Assembly: GCF_900099825.1 (NCBI RefSeq)
Contig: NZ_LT629693.1
Location: 3,297,001-3,361,000, forward strand
Length of the DNA stretch: 64,000 bases
From: Bradyrhizobium ottawaense
GTDB taxonomy: Bacteria > Pseudomonadota > Alphaproteobacteria > Rhizobiales > Xanthobacteraceae
Reading direction: 5' to 3'
Below are positions 1 through 7,918 of the stretch, piece after piece. Within the stretch, counting starts at the first letter, position 1. Each line of letters starts with the position of its first letter. Below the pieces are notes generated by a model. It was not told the DNA's origin. It searched no databases and saw nothing but the letters and a program-made list of their open reading frames with translations. The translations under genes and the position numbers were made by a program.

Positions 1-701
1 TGGCGCACCACCAGCGGGTTGTTGAAGGTGAGCTCGGCGTCGAGCCCGCCGAAGCCGTTGGCCCGGGTTGCCAGCGGCAGGTTGTGGAACGCCGAAAAAT
101 TCTCGACATTGATCCAGGACGGCCAGGATGTGGTGAGGCCGCAGACCGCACCGGCCGAGCGTAGCCGCTTCGCAGCGGTGCCGACCTCGGGCCAGGTCTT
201 CGGCGCCGCCTCCGGATCGAGGCCCGCAGCGCGAAACATATCCTTGTTGTAATAAAGGATCGGCGTCGAAACATTGAACGGAAACGACAGCATGTTGCCG
301 GCGACGTCGGAGTAGTAGCTGGTGACGGCGGGCAGATAGGCGCCCGGCGAGAACGGCTCCGACTGGTCGCGCATCAGCTCGAACACGGGATAGATCGCCC
401 CCTTCGCCGCCATCATGGTCGCGGTCGCGATCTCGTTGACCTGAACGATGGCGGGCTGGCTGCGCGAACGGAAGGCGAAGATCGAGGCCGTCACCGTTTC
501 GGTATAGTTGCCCTTATAGGCCGGCACGATCCGGTAGTCGGACTGCGAGGCGTTGAAACCGGCCGCCAGCTTCTCGACCTGCTTGCCGAGTTCGCCCGAC
601 ATCGCGTGCCACCACATGATCTCGGTGGCGGCTTGCGCGGGCGACACCAGCCCGATGGCCGCGAGCGCTGTGAGCTGCAAGAATTTCAAGGTCAGTTTCA
701 C
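1..701 (-). CDS. ugpB: UgpB-like sn-glycerol-3-phosphate ABC transporter binding protein (C-terminus off window)
   Basis: Periplasmic solute-binding protein of the extracellular solute-binding family 1, most like UgpB, which delivers glycerol-3-phosphate or its diesters to the UgpAEC importer. About 233 codons are present; the rest lies beyond the left edge. The translation begins with a GTG at 701, gives a cleavable signal peptide (residues 1 to about 25, ending in SPAQAA), and then the IMWWHAMSGELG segment and the NYTETV and PFNVSTPILYYNKD segments that are typical of UgpB. The GTG start is chosen because it places the signal peptide at the N-terminus; the ribosome-binding site is weak. It is divergent from the sensory operon to its right. 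Substrate assignment is from family likeness only. Confidence 0.8.
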   Translation of the reverse strand, partial: MKLTLKFLQLTALAAIGLVSPAQAATEIMWWHAMSGELGKQVEKLAAGFNASQSDYRIVPAYKGNYTETVTASIFAFRSRSQPAIVQVNEIATATMMAAKGAIYPVFELMRDQSEPFSPGAYLPAVTSYYSDVAGNMLSFPFNVSTPILYYNKDMFRAAGLDPEAAPKTWPEVGTAAKRLRSAGAVCGLTTSWPSWINVENFSAFHNLPLATRANGFGGLDAELTFNNPLVVR

Positions 702-856
702 TGATGAACCACTCTGCTGCGCCGCTGCCCGCGATGAATTGGTTTAGCCGTCCTCTTAAATCCCCGGCACGGCAGTTTCAATGCGACTTTCAATCCGCCT
801 TCCGTCCATCCGGAGCTTTGCAGCGCACAATCCACGATTGTAGCCGGGTCGACGCC

Positions 857-889
857 TTGACTATCCCTTGGCTATCCCTTGATAGCCAA
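857..889. promoter_or_regulatory. Tandem 11-bp direct repeats with overlapping inverted repeat upstream of the sensory operon
   Basis: Two 11-base units, TTGACTATCCC (857-867) and TTGGCTATCCC (868-878), stand head to tail and are followed by a partial unit. The second unit also forms a 9-bp inverted repeat, TTGGCTATC (868-876) with GATAGCCAA (881-889). OmpR-family regulators bind direct repeats about one helical turn apart, and an OmpR-type regulator is encoded at the end of the operon that follows, so an autoregulatory site is a reasonable inference. The site lies in the 257-bp divergent region between the UgpB-like gene and the TRAP-type binding protein and could act on either. Confidence 0.45.
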
Positions 890-967
890 CCCGCGGGAAT
901 TTCTGCTAAACCGCGTTGAACCTTTTCGTCCCGCCGCAGACTCCATCAACAAGGGGATTTGTTGCCA

Positions 968-1957
968 GTGTACCGCCGCGCTGACCTTTCGCGGACCATC
1001 AAGCTTGTTGTCGCGCTGTGTCTGACAGTCGTTTCAACGGGCGTTTTTGCGCGTGAATTTCGCGCCGCCGATACCCAGAACGAGGACTATCCGACCGTCC
1101 AGGCGCTGGGCTACATGGGCAGCCTGGTCTCGGAACGCAGCGGCGGCCGTCTCCAGATCAAGGTGTTCCATTCCCACCAGCTCGGCGAGGAGAAGGAGAC
1201 CCTCGAACAGACCCGCGTCGGCGCGATCGATCTCAACCGGACCAACGTCGCCTTGATCGGGACGATGGTGCCGTCGATGAACGTGCTGGCGATGCCGTTT
1301 CTGTTTCGCTCGATCGAGCATCTGCAGAAAGTGCTGGATGGTCCGATCGGCAGTGAGATCCTGGACAGCTTCGAGCCCTACGGCTTCGTAGGGCTCGCAT
1401 TTTACGATTCCGGCGCCCGCTCGATCTACAACAGCGTCCGGCCGATTCGTTCGATCGATGACCTCAAGGGATTGCGACTGCGGGTGCAGCAATCTGAACA
1501 GATGTCCGCGATGATCGGTGCGCTCGGCGCGGAGCCGGTCGAACTGCCCTATGGGCAGGTGCTGATCGGGCTCTCCACCAAGTTGATCGACGGCGCGGAG
1601 AACAACTGGCCCTCCTTCATCACCACCGATCACTACAAGTTCGCCGGCTTCTATACACTGACCAAACACACGATGAGCCCCGAAGTGCTGGTGATGTCGC
1701 AAAAGGCATGGTCGAGCCTGACACCTGAAGACCAGAGGATATTTCGTGAAGCGGCGCTGCGATCGAGCCGCTTCATGCGCGAGAAGTGGCGGGATCTCGA
1801 GGAGCGCTCGCGCAAGCGGGCGGAAGACGCCGGTGTCAGGATCATCACCGATATCGACCGCAAGCCGTTCGAAGCGGCGATGTCCGGGATCTATGCCAGG
1901 GCACAGCGCGACCCCGCGATGGCCGAGTTGATCGAACGCATTCGCAAGGTGGAGTGA
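968..1957 (+). CDS. TRAP-type (DctP family) periplasmic solute-binding protein, sensory partner
   Basis: About 329 residues, the normal size for a DctP-family binding protein. An N-terminal signal peptide (ending around GVFA) is followed by family segments such as HSHQLGEEKETLEQ, the LKGLRLRVQQSE stretch whose arginine usually contacts the substrate carboxylate, and GAENNWPSF. Starts are ambiguous: TTG at 959, TTG at 962 and GTG at 968 are in frame; GTG 968 lies 10 bases after AAGGGGA (951-957) and is preferred. No DctQ or DctM permease follows; one base after its stop begins a histidine kinase gene. It therefore more likely presents a ligand (perhaps an organic acid) to the kinase than feeds a transporter, although a distant permease cannot be excluded. 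Confidence 0.82.
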   Translation: MYRRADLSRTIKLVVALCLTVVSTGVFAREFRAADTQNEDYPTVQALGYMGSLVSERSGGRLQIKVFHSHQLGEEKETLEQTRVGAIDLNRTNVALIGTMVPSMNVLAMPFLFRSIEHLQKVLDGPIGSEILDSFEPYGFVGLAFYDSGARSIYNSVRPIRSIDDLKGLRLRVQQSEQMSAMIGALGAEPVELPYGQVLIGLSTKLIDGAENNWPSFITTDHYKFAGFYTLTKHTMSPEVLVMSQKAWSSLTPEDQRIFREAALRSSRFMREKWRDLEERSRKRAEDAGVRIITDIDRKPFEAAMSGIYARAQRDPAMAELIERIRKVE

Positions 1958-1958
1958 A

Positions 1959-4043
1959 TTGGCCGAGACGCCGCAACAGAACGGAGCAATGGAACGGCCG
2001 GCGAGCTTCGCCGCGCGCGGCCGTTTCCGCATCGTTCAGGTGCTGCGGGCGGTGCCGATCCGCTGGCGCATCCTGTCGATCGCGGGGCTAAACTCCGCGG
2101 TCGTCGTGGTGCTCGCCGCGCTGATCTGGAACGGCGCCGCGGTGCTGGGATCGGCCTGGGAAGATGTCCGTCAGGTGCGGGAATCCGACAAGATCCTGGC
2201 GCGGCTGGAAAGCGAAACCAGCCGCCTGCAGAACCTGATCCATCGCTACATCAACCAGCCGAGCCCGGAACTGTTCGCCGAAATCCTGCTGCTGCGCGAA
2301 GCCGTCCTCGGCACGCTCACCACGCGCGCATCGGCCGACCCGATGCTTTCAGGATCGGTCGAGCGGCTGGAGCACGTCACCGACCGCTTCCTCAACGGCT
2401 TCGGCGAATTGCGCGGGGTGCAGGCGACCATCACCAAGACCTACGAGCAGCAGGTGCTGGGCCCGGCCAAGGAGATGGCCGGGCTCTATTCCATCATCGA
2501 GGGCGCCACCGGCCACCGCGATGCACTGATCTGGCCGGCGCTCGGCAAATCCCGCGAGGCGTTCACGGGAATGCTGGTCGCCGCCAACTCCTATTACCTG
2601 TCGCTCGCCTCGGCCGCCGCCGAGGAGGCGCGCCGCAATACCGAGACGATCGAGAAAACCATTCCCGTCATGTCCGACCTCGCCGACAACGACCTGCAGC
2701 GCATGGCGCTGACGCGGTTGAACGCACGGACGCTGGCGCTGCGCGAGGGCTTTGCCAAGCTGACCGAGCAGCTCGCCAACCGGACCGAGCTGCTGCGCAA
2801 CACCATCGACGCCAGCCAGGCCGATGCGATCGGCGTCATCGACGAGCTGTCGGTCAAGATGCGCCAACGCGAGCAGAAGGCGCAGGAGACCTTCGACCGG
2901 ACGCTGTCGTCGATTTCGCGCCGGGTGCTGTCGATCGCGGTGATCTTCCTCGGCATCATCCTGTCCGCCGGCGTCCTGATCGCGCTGTCGATCCGCCTGC
3001 CGCTGCAGCAGATCATGGCGGCGATGCACGCGATCACGTCGGGCGACTACGACCGCGCCGTGCAGGGAACGACCGCCAAGGACGAGGTCGGCGCGATGGC
3101 GCGCGCGGTGGAGGTGTTCCGCGAGAACGCCATCGCCAAGCGCGCCACCGAAGACGAACTGCGCGCATCGAAGGAGAAGGCCGAGGGCGCGCTGCTCGAG
3201 CTCAACACCGCGCAGCAGAACCTGATCGACGCCGAACGGCTGGCCGCGCTCGGCGGCCTGGTCGCCGGTGTCGCCCATGAGGTGAACAACCCGATCGGCA
3301 TCAGCCTGACGGTCGCTTCAAGTTTTGCGCGGCGCGCCGAAATGTTCGAGCAGGATCTGCGCACCGAGCCGTTGCGGCGCTCCAAGCTCGACGAGTTCGT
3401 CAAGACCTCGCGCGACGCCGCAGGGCAATTGGTGGCGAACCTGCATCGCGCCGGCGAACTGATCCAGTCGTTCAAGCAGGTCGCCGTCGACCGCTCGCAC
3501 GCCGAGCGCCGGCAATTCTCACTCGGCGAAGCCACCGACCAGATCGTCGCGAGCCTGCGGCCGGTGCTGAAGAAGGCCGCGATCACGCTGTCGGTGGACG
3601 TGCCGGAGGGCCTGATGATCGACGGCTATCCCGGCTCCTACGGCCAGATATTAACCAATCTTTTCCTCAACGCCGCCAATCATGCCTTCGCCAACGGCCG
3701 TTCCGGGGCGATCACGATCACGGCGCGCGGCCGCGGCAGCGACGACGTCGAGATCATTTTCGCCGACAACGGGGCCGGGATGACGCCGGACGTGCAGCGG
3801 CAGGCGTTTGACCCGTTCTTTACGACGCGCCGCAACGAAGGCGGCACCGGACTGGGCTTGCATATCGTCTATAATCTTGTCACTCAACAACTCGGCGGCC
3901 GGATGATGCTGGAGTCAAGACTGGGACAAGGCACCACATTCCGCATTATCATGCCGAAAGTCGCCAAGGGCAGCCCCACACCAACAGACGCAGCAGCCGA
4001 CGGAAATCCTCAATGGCCGAACAGGACGATGTCCTCCACCTGA
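1959..4043 (+). CDS. Membrane sensor histidine kinase (periplasmic loop, HAMP, HisKA, HATPase)
   Basis: About 694 residues from a TTG at 1959; an ATG 30 bases on (1989) is an alternative. A transmembrane helix at about residues 38-60 and a second at about 322-346 enclose a long helical periplasmic sensor region. A HAMP domain (about 346-400) leads to the phosphoacceptor motif AHEVNNP with the histidine at about 440, then the ATPase domain with NAANHAF, DNGAGM (Asp about 603), the FDPFFTT segment and GGTGLGLHIV. It follows the TRAP-type binding protein by one base and overlaps the next gene by 31 bases, so the four genes look co-translated. The arrangement recalls TorT-TorS, in which a periplasmic binding protein controls a kinase. 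The ligand is unknown. Confidence 0.9.
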   Translation: MAETPQQNGAMERPASFAARGRFRIVQVLRAVPIRWRILSIAGLNSAVVVVLAALIWNGAAVLGSAWEDVRQVRESDKILARLESETSRLQNLIHRYINQPSPELFAEILLLREAVLGTLTTRASADPMLSGSVERLEHVTDRFLNGFGELRGVQATITKTYEQQVLGPAKEMAGLYSIIEGATGHRDALIWPALGKSREAFTGMLVAANSYYLSLASAAAEEARRNTETIEKTIPVMSDLADNDLQRMALTRLNARTLALREGFAKLTEQLANRTELLRNTIDASQADAIGVIDELSVKMRQREQKAQETFDRTLSSISRRVLSIAVIFLGIILSAGVLIALSIRLPLQQIMAAMHAITSGDYDRAVQGTTAKDEVGAMARAVEVFRENAIAKRATEDELRASKEKAEGALLELNTAQQNLIDAERLAALGGLVAGVAHEVNNPIGISLTVASSFARRAEMFEQDLRTEPLRRSKLDEFVKTSRDAAGQLVANLHRAGELIQSFKQVAVDRSHAERRQFSLGEATDQIVASLRPVLKKAAITLSVDVPEGLMIDGYPGSYGQILTNLFLNAANHAFANGRSGAITITARGRGSDDVEIIFADNGAGMTPDVQRQAFDPFFTTRRNEGGTGLGLHIVYNLVTQQLGGRMMLESRLGQGTTFRIIMPKVAKGSPTPTDAAADGNPQWPNRTMSST

Positions 4044-5758
4044 TCGACGATTCCGGAACTGTTCCGGAGGATTCGTCCGTCCGCAAATGGAAGATCGCCG
4101 TCATCGACGACGATGCTGCGGTGCATGAAGGCACCCGCTTTGCGCTGAGCGACTACAACCTCCACGGCGCAACGCTGGAAATCCTCTCGGCCTATTCCGC
4201 GGCCGAAGGCCGCACGCTGATGCGCAACAATCCCGACATCGCGGCCGTGCTGCTCGACGTCATCATGGAAACCGACGTCGCCGGCCTCGAACTCGTCGAA
4301 TACATCCGCAGCGAACTCAAAAACGAGACCGTCCGCATCATCCTGCGCACCGGCCAGCCTGGCCAGGCGCCGGAGCGCCGCGTCATCGTCCAGTACGACA
4401 TCAACGACTACAAGGCCAAGACCGAGCTGACGGCCGACAAGCTGTTCACCTCGCTGACGGCGGCGCTGCGCAGCTACCAGCAGCTCGAACGCATGGTGCA
4501 GACCCGGCGCGGGCTGGAAATCATCATCGACGCCGCCTCCACCCTGTACGACTTCAAGTCGATGCAGCGCCTCGCCGAGGGCGTGCTGACGCAACTCGCC
4601 TCGCTGCTCAACGTCGATTGCGCCGGCATCCTGGTGCTCCGCGACGACGGCAACGCCGACAGCGATTTCTCGGTGCTGGCGGGCTCCGGCTGCTACAGCC
4701 GCTTCATCGGCACCACCAGCTCGAAAGCGCTCGATCCGGATTTGCGGCAGATGGTGGAAGCCGCCTTCCTGCGCCGCAAGAACGAATTCGCCGACCACCG
4801 CAGCGTGCTCTATCTGCGCACCGGCAGCGGGCGCGAAGTCGTGGTGCTGCTGCAGGCCGAGCGACCGCTCTCCGACACCGACCGTTCGCTGGTCGAGATC
4901 TTCTCGAGCCGGCTCTCGATCGCGTTCGACAACGTCATCCTTTACCGGCAACTGCATGAGGCCAATACCCAGCTCGAGGACCGCGTCGCGCAACGCACCC
5001 GCGCGCTGATGCAGGCCAATCGCCGGCTCTCGGCGCAGTGGCTGCGGCTGCAGCGCGCCAACGGCTTCAAGAACGAAATTCTCGGCACTGTCGCACACGA
5101 CCTGAAGAATCCGCTGGGCGTGATCCTCGGCCGCACCGAAATGCTCACCGAACTGATCGGCGCCGGCTCGCCCAAGGAAAACGTCTCCGCGCAGGTCGCG
5201 CACATCCGCGACGCCACCAAGCGCCTGACCTCGATGGTCGATCATCTGATTTCGGACGCGATGGCCGACGCCTTCGACATCACCATCCGTCGCGAGCCGG
5301 TCGATGTCGCCGCCCTCGTTGCCGAGGTCGTCGACGCCAACCTGCCCTCGGCGGTCAACAAGCAGCAGACGCTCAGCGTTTCGGCGCCGCCGAATTTCGT
5401 CACGATGTGCGACGCCGACCGGATCCGCGAGGCGATCGACAACCTCGTCAGCAACGCCATCAAATATTCGCAGATCGGCGGCAAGATCGCGGTGGCGGTC
5501 ACCCATGAGGGCCACGACACCGTCATTCGCATCACCGATCAGGGCGCGGGATTGTCGCCGGAGGACCTCGGCCGGCTGTTCGGCCGCTTCCAGCGGCTTT
5601 CGGCCAAGCCGACTGCCGGTGAAAGTTCGACCGGCCTCGGCCTGTCGATCGTCAAGCGCATCATCGACATGCATGGCGGCCATGTGACCGCGGCAAGCGC
5701 CGGCCCCGGACAGGGCTCGACGTTTACGGTTACACTGCCCGCAACAGAGACGACATGA
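4013..5758 (+). CDS. Hybrid regulator: receiver-DUF3369-histidine kinase
   Basis: About 581 residues, cytoplasmic, with no membrane segment. An N-terminal receiver domain (about 26-150) has the acidic pair in VIDDDAA and the phospho-acceptor Asp at about 82 in LLDVIM. A DUF3369/GAF-like region (about 160-325) follows, then a short coiled coil, a HisKA domain with VAHDLKNP (His about 362) and an ATPase domain with NLVSNAIKYS, DQGAGL and STGLGLSIV. A protein that both receives and donates phosphate suits an intermediate step in a phosphorelay between the membrane kinase upstream and the OmpR-type regulator downstream. It starts inside the preceding gene and ends in an ATGA overlap with the next. 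The phosphotransfer order is inferred. Confidence 0.88.
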   Translation: MAEQDDVLHLIDDSGTVPEDSSVRKWKIAVIDDDAAVHEGTRFALSDYNLHGATLEILSAYSAAEGRTLMRNNPDIAAVLLDVIMETDVAGLELVEYIRSELKNETVRIILRTGQPGQAPERRVIVQYDINDYKAKTELTADKLFTSLTAALRSYQQLERMVQTRRGLEIIIDAASTLYDFKSMQRLAEGVLTQLASLLNVDCAGILVLRDDGNADSDFSVLAGSGCYSRFIGTTSSKALDPDLRQMVEAAFLRRKNEFADHRSVLYLRTGSGREVVVLLQAERPLSDTDRSLVEIFSSRLSIAFDNVILYRQLHEANTQLEDRVAQRTRALMQANRRLSAQWLRLQRANGFKNEILGTVAHDLKNPLGVILGRTEMLTELIGAGSPKENVSAQVAHIRDATKRLTSMVDHLISDAMADAFDITIRREPVDVAALVAEVVDANLPSAVNKQQTLSVSAPPNFVTMCDADRIREAIDNLVSNAIKYSQIGGKIAVAVTHEGHDTVIRITDQGAGLSPEDLGRLFGRFQRLSAKPTAGESSTGLGLSIVKRIIDMHGGHVTAASAGPGQGSTFTVTLPATETT

Positions 5759-6495
5759 CCCAGAGCCAACACATCATCATCGTCGACGACGAGGCGCCGG
5801 CCCGCGAAATGGTCGGCGATTACCTCAAGATGCACGGCTTTTCCGTGACGCTTTGCGACGGCGGCAAGAGCCTGCGCGGCGTGATCGAGACCAACGTGCC
5901 CGATCTCGTGGTGCTCGACCTCAACATGCCCGAGGAAGACGGGCTGTCGATCATTCGCGACCTCAAGAGCCGCATCAACGTTCCCGTCATCATGCTGACG
6001 GCGACCGCAAGCCCGATCGACCGCGTCGTCGGTCTCGAGCTCGGCGCCGACGACTACATCGCAAAGCCCTGCGAGCTGCGCGAATTGATGGCGCGCATCC
6101 GCTCGGTGCTGCGCCGAAGCGCGCCGGCCAAGACGGCCGCAGCGCCCGAAGCTGCGGCGGCGAAGGCGGAGAAGGAGCACCTGGTGCGGTTCGGCACCAA
6201 ATGGCTCGATCTCGAGGCCCAGGCGCTGCGCGACGAAGAAGGCAACGAGCATCCGCTGACGGCCTCCGAATTCGGGCTGTTGAAGGTGTTCGCGGCCAAC
6301 CCCAAGCGGGTGCTGTCGCGCGAGCGGCTCCTGGAACTGGCCAATGCGCGCGACGCCGAGGCCTTCGACCGCGCCGTCGACCTGCGGATCATGCGGATCC
6401 GGCGCAAGATCGAGATCGACCCGACCAAGCCCGCCGTCATCCGCACGATCCGGGGCGGCGGCTATCTGTTCTCGCCGACCGGCGACAAGGGCTAG
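5755..6495 (+). CDS. OmpR/PhoB-family response regulator
   Basis: About 246 residues. The receiver domain has the acidic pocket VDDEAP, the phospho-acceptor Asp55 in LVVLDLNMP, the Thr in MLTATAS and Lys104 in AKPCE. An alanine- and lysine-rich linker (about 122-142) joins a winged-helix DNA-binding domain ending in RTIRGGGYLFSP, the classic C-terminal signature. Its ATG overlaps the stop of the hybrid kinase (ATGA at 5755-5758), so the genes are coupled. It is the probable output of the sensory operon; the 11-bp direct repeats at 857-889 are candidate sites. Target genes cannot be read from the window. Confidence 0.93.
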   Translation: MTQSQHIIIVDDEAPAREMVGDYLKMHGFSVTLCDGGKSLRGVIETNVPDLVVLDLNMPEEDGLSIIRDLKSRINVPVIMLTATASPIDRVVGLELGADDYIAKPCELRELMARIRSVLRRSAPAKTAAAPEAAAAKAEKEHLVRFGTKWLDLEAQALRDEEGNEHPLTASEFGLLKVFAANPKRVLSRERLLELANARDAEAFDRAVDLRIMRIRRKIEIDPTKPAVIRTIRGGGYLFSPTGDKG

Positions 6496-6571
6496 GTCGC
6501 AGCCCCAGCGTCGGCTTCCGCGAAGCGTCTAACTTTCCGCGTATTGAAATTACTGGCATTTCGGCCCCGAA

Positions 6572-6600
6572 TGTTTCGTCGCAGGCCCAGCGACGAAACA
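6572..6600. promoter_or_regulatory. Perfect 11-bp inverted repeat after the response regulator
   Basis: TGTTTCGTCGC (6572-6582) and GCGACGAAACA (6590-6600) form an 11-bp stem with a 7-base loop. There is no T-run after it, so it is not a textbook terminator. Further CGAAAC words follow at about 6614 and 6647, ahead of the sigma-factor gene, so it may be an operator for that gene as easily as a 3' end structure for the sensory operon. Confidence 0.5.
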
Positions 6601-6710
6601 ATTCTCCCCGGCACGAAACCATTTTTCCCTTTTGGTGCAGACGTCCCGAAACGTTGACTAACTAACAATCCTCCCAACGAACCGCCGCCAAGGCGAATTG
6701 GGAGCCTGTC

Positions 6711-7322
6711 ATGCCGAACGTCATCGCCATCAACGCTGCAGCCCGCAAGTCGATCGTCGCGGCCCGCGCGACCTCTGATGAGATGCTGCTGGAGAGTATT
6801 GCCGAAGGCGGCCGTACCGCGATGCATGTGCTTTACTCCCGCCATAACGTCCGGGTTTACCGCTTCGTGCTGCGGATGGTGCGCGACACCACGTTGGCCG
6901 AAGACCTGGTCAGCCAGGTGTTCCTCGACGTCTGGCGGACCGCCTGCCAGTTTGAAGGCCGCTCCCAGGTCTCGACCTGGCTGTTGTCGATCGCCCGCTT
7001 CAAGGCGCTGACCGCGCTGCGTCAGCGCAAGCACGAGGATATCGACCAGGACGACGTGCTTGAGATCGCCGACGACGCCGATACTCCGGAAACGTCGCTC
7101 GACCGCAGCAACACCAGCGCCATCCTGCGCGCCTGTGTCGCCAAGCTGTCGCCGGCCCACCGCGAGATCATCAACCTCGTCTACTATCACGAGAAGTCGG
7201 TCGAAGAGGCCGGCGCCATCATCGGCATCCCGCAGAGCACGGTGAAGACCCGGATGTTCTACGCCCGCAAACAATTGGCCGACTTGCTTAAGGGCGCCGG
7301 GGTCGACAGCCTCGCTGCATAA
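6711..7322 (+). CDS. ECF-like RNA polymerase sigma factor
   Basis: About 203 residues. Region 2 (about 25-95) includes the LYSRHNVRVYRFVLRMV helix and VFLDVWR and ends in STWLLSIARFKALTALR; a short acidic linker follows, then region 4 (about 135-195) with LSPAHREIINLVYYHEKSVEEAGAI and the recognition helix around PQSTVKTRMFYARK. The domain set (regions 2 and 4 only) is that of extracytoplasmic-function sigma factors. No anti-sigma gene is adjacent; instead a tiny exported protein lies 178 bases downstream. A GAAAC word just before TTGAC occurs upstream of both this gene (6648-6658) and the small gene (7414-7425). The signal it responds to is unknown. Confidence 0.9.
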   Translation: MPNVIAINAAARKSIVAARATSDEMLLESIAEGGRTAMHVLYSRHNVRVYRFVLRMVRDTTLAEDLVSQVFLDVWRTACQFEGRSQVSTWLLSIARFKALTALRQRKHEDIDQDDVLEIADDADTPETSLDRSNTSAILRACVAKLSPAHREIINLVYYHEKSVEEAGAIIGIPQSTVKTRMFYARKQLADLLKGAGVDSLAA

Positions 7323-7500
7323 AATACAGCATTTTCAACTGGCTAATAGGGCATCGGGAGCGGAAAACGGGCCAGTTTCGACGGACAAAAGATTACCGCC
7401 GGCGAAACAAATGAAACAATTGACGACATCCGGCGGAAAAACTCAGCCCCTATACCCTTAACTCAACAACGCAACACCAACGCCGAACAGGAGAGCCAAC

Positions 7501-7704
7501 ATGCTGAAGCCGTCCTTCCGCTTCTTCATTATCCCGCTCGGCGCCGTCTGCACCCTGGCCTCGCTGTCCGCCCAGAACGTCTCGCCCCGCGCCCAGCGCG
7601 ATAGCGGCACCATGGTCGTCCGCGAACAGGTGATCGATTGCAGCACCCGGAACCCCAAGGAGGTCTGCGTGATCTCCGACGACAGCGGAACCAACCTCCG
7701 CTGA
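7501..7704 (+). CDS. Small exported protein of unknown function
   Basis: 67 residues with a strong ribosome-binding site (CAGGAGA) ahead of the ATG. The first about 24 residues form a signal peptide (hydrophobic FFIIPLGAVCTLASLSA), leaving a mature part of some 43 residues with two cysteines (in VIDCSTRN and EVCVIS) that could form a disulfide. I do not recognise the family. It follows the sigma-factor gene and has a terminator-like hairpin downstream, so it may be part of the sigma regulon, but that rests on position only. Confidence 0.6.
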   Translation: MLKPSFRFFIIPLGAVCTLASLSAQNVSPRAQRDSGTMVVREQVIDCSTRNPKEVCVISDDSGTNLR

Positions 7705-7769
7705 GACAGTTTTTACTGTGACTTTGAATTGCTAGCCGACCGATCTTCAACCTCCCAAGTTACCTCCAA

Positions 7770-7801
7770 CGACCCGGCCGGGATGCCCCCCAGCCGGGTC
7801 G
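7770..7801 (+). terminator. Hairpin downstream of the small exported protein
   Basis: CGACCCGGC (7770-7778) pairs with GCCGGGTCG (7793-7801) over a 14-base loop; the sequence after it is only mildly T-rich. It is a plausible transcription end before the bd oxidase operon. Confidence 0.5.
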
Positions 7802-7918
7802 CTCTGTATTTGGACCCCGGTCATGTACGCAGGCTTGGCGAGTTGAGGCGCGCGGGTACTATCGTCAAACCCGGCGTGATAGTCTCCGCACCGGATGAAT
7901 TGTGACGGATGGTGCGCG

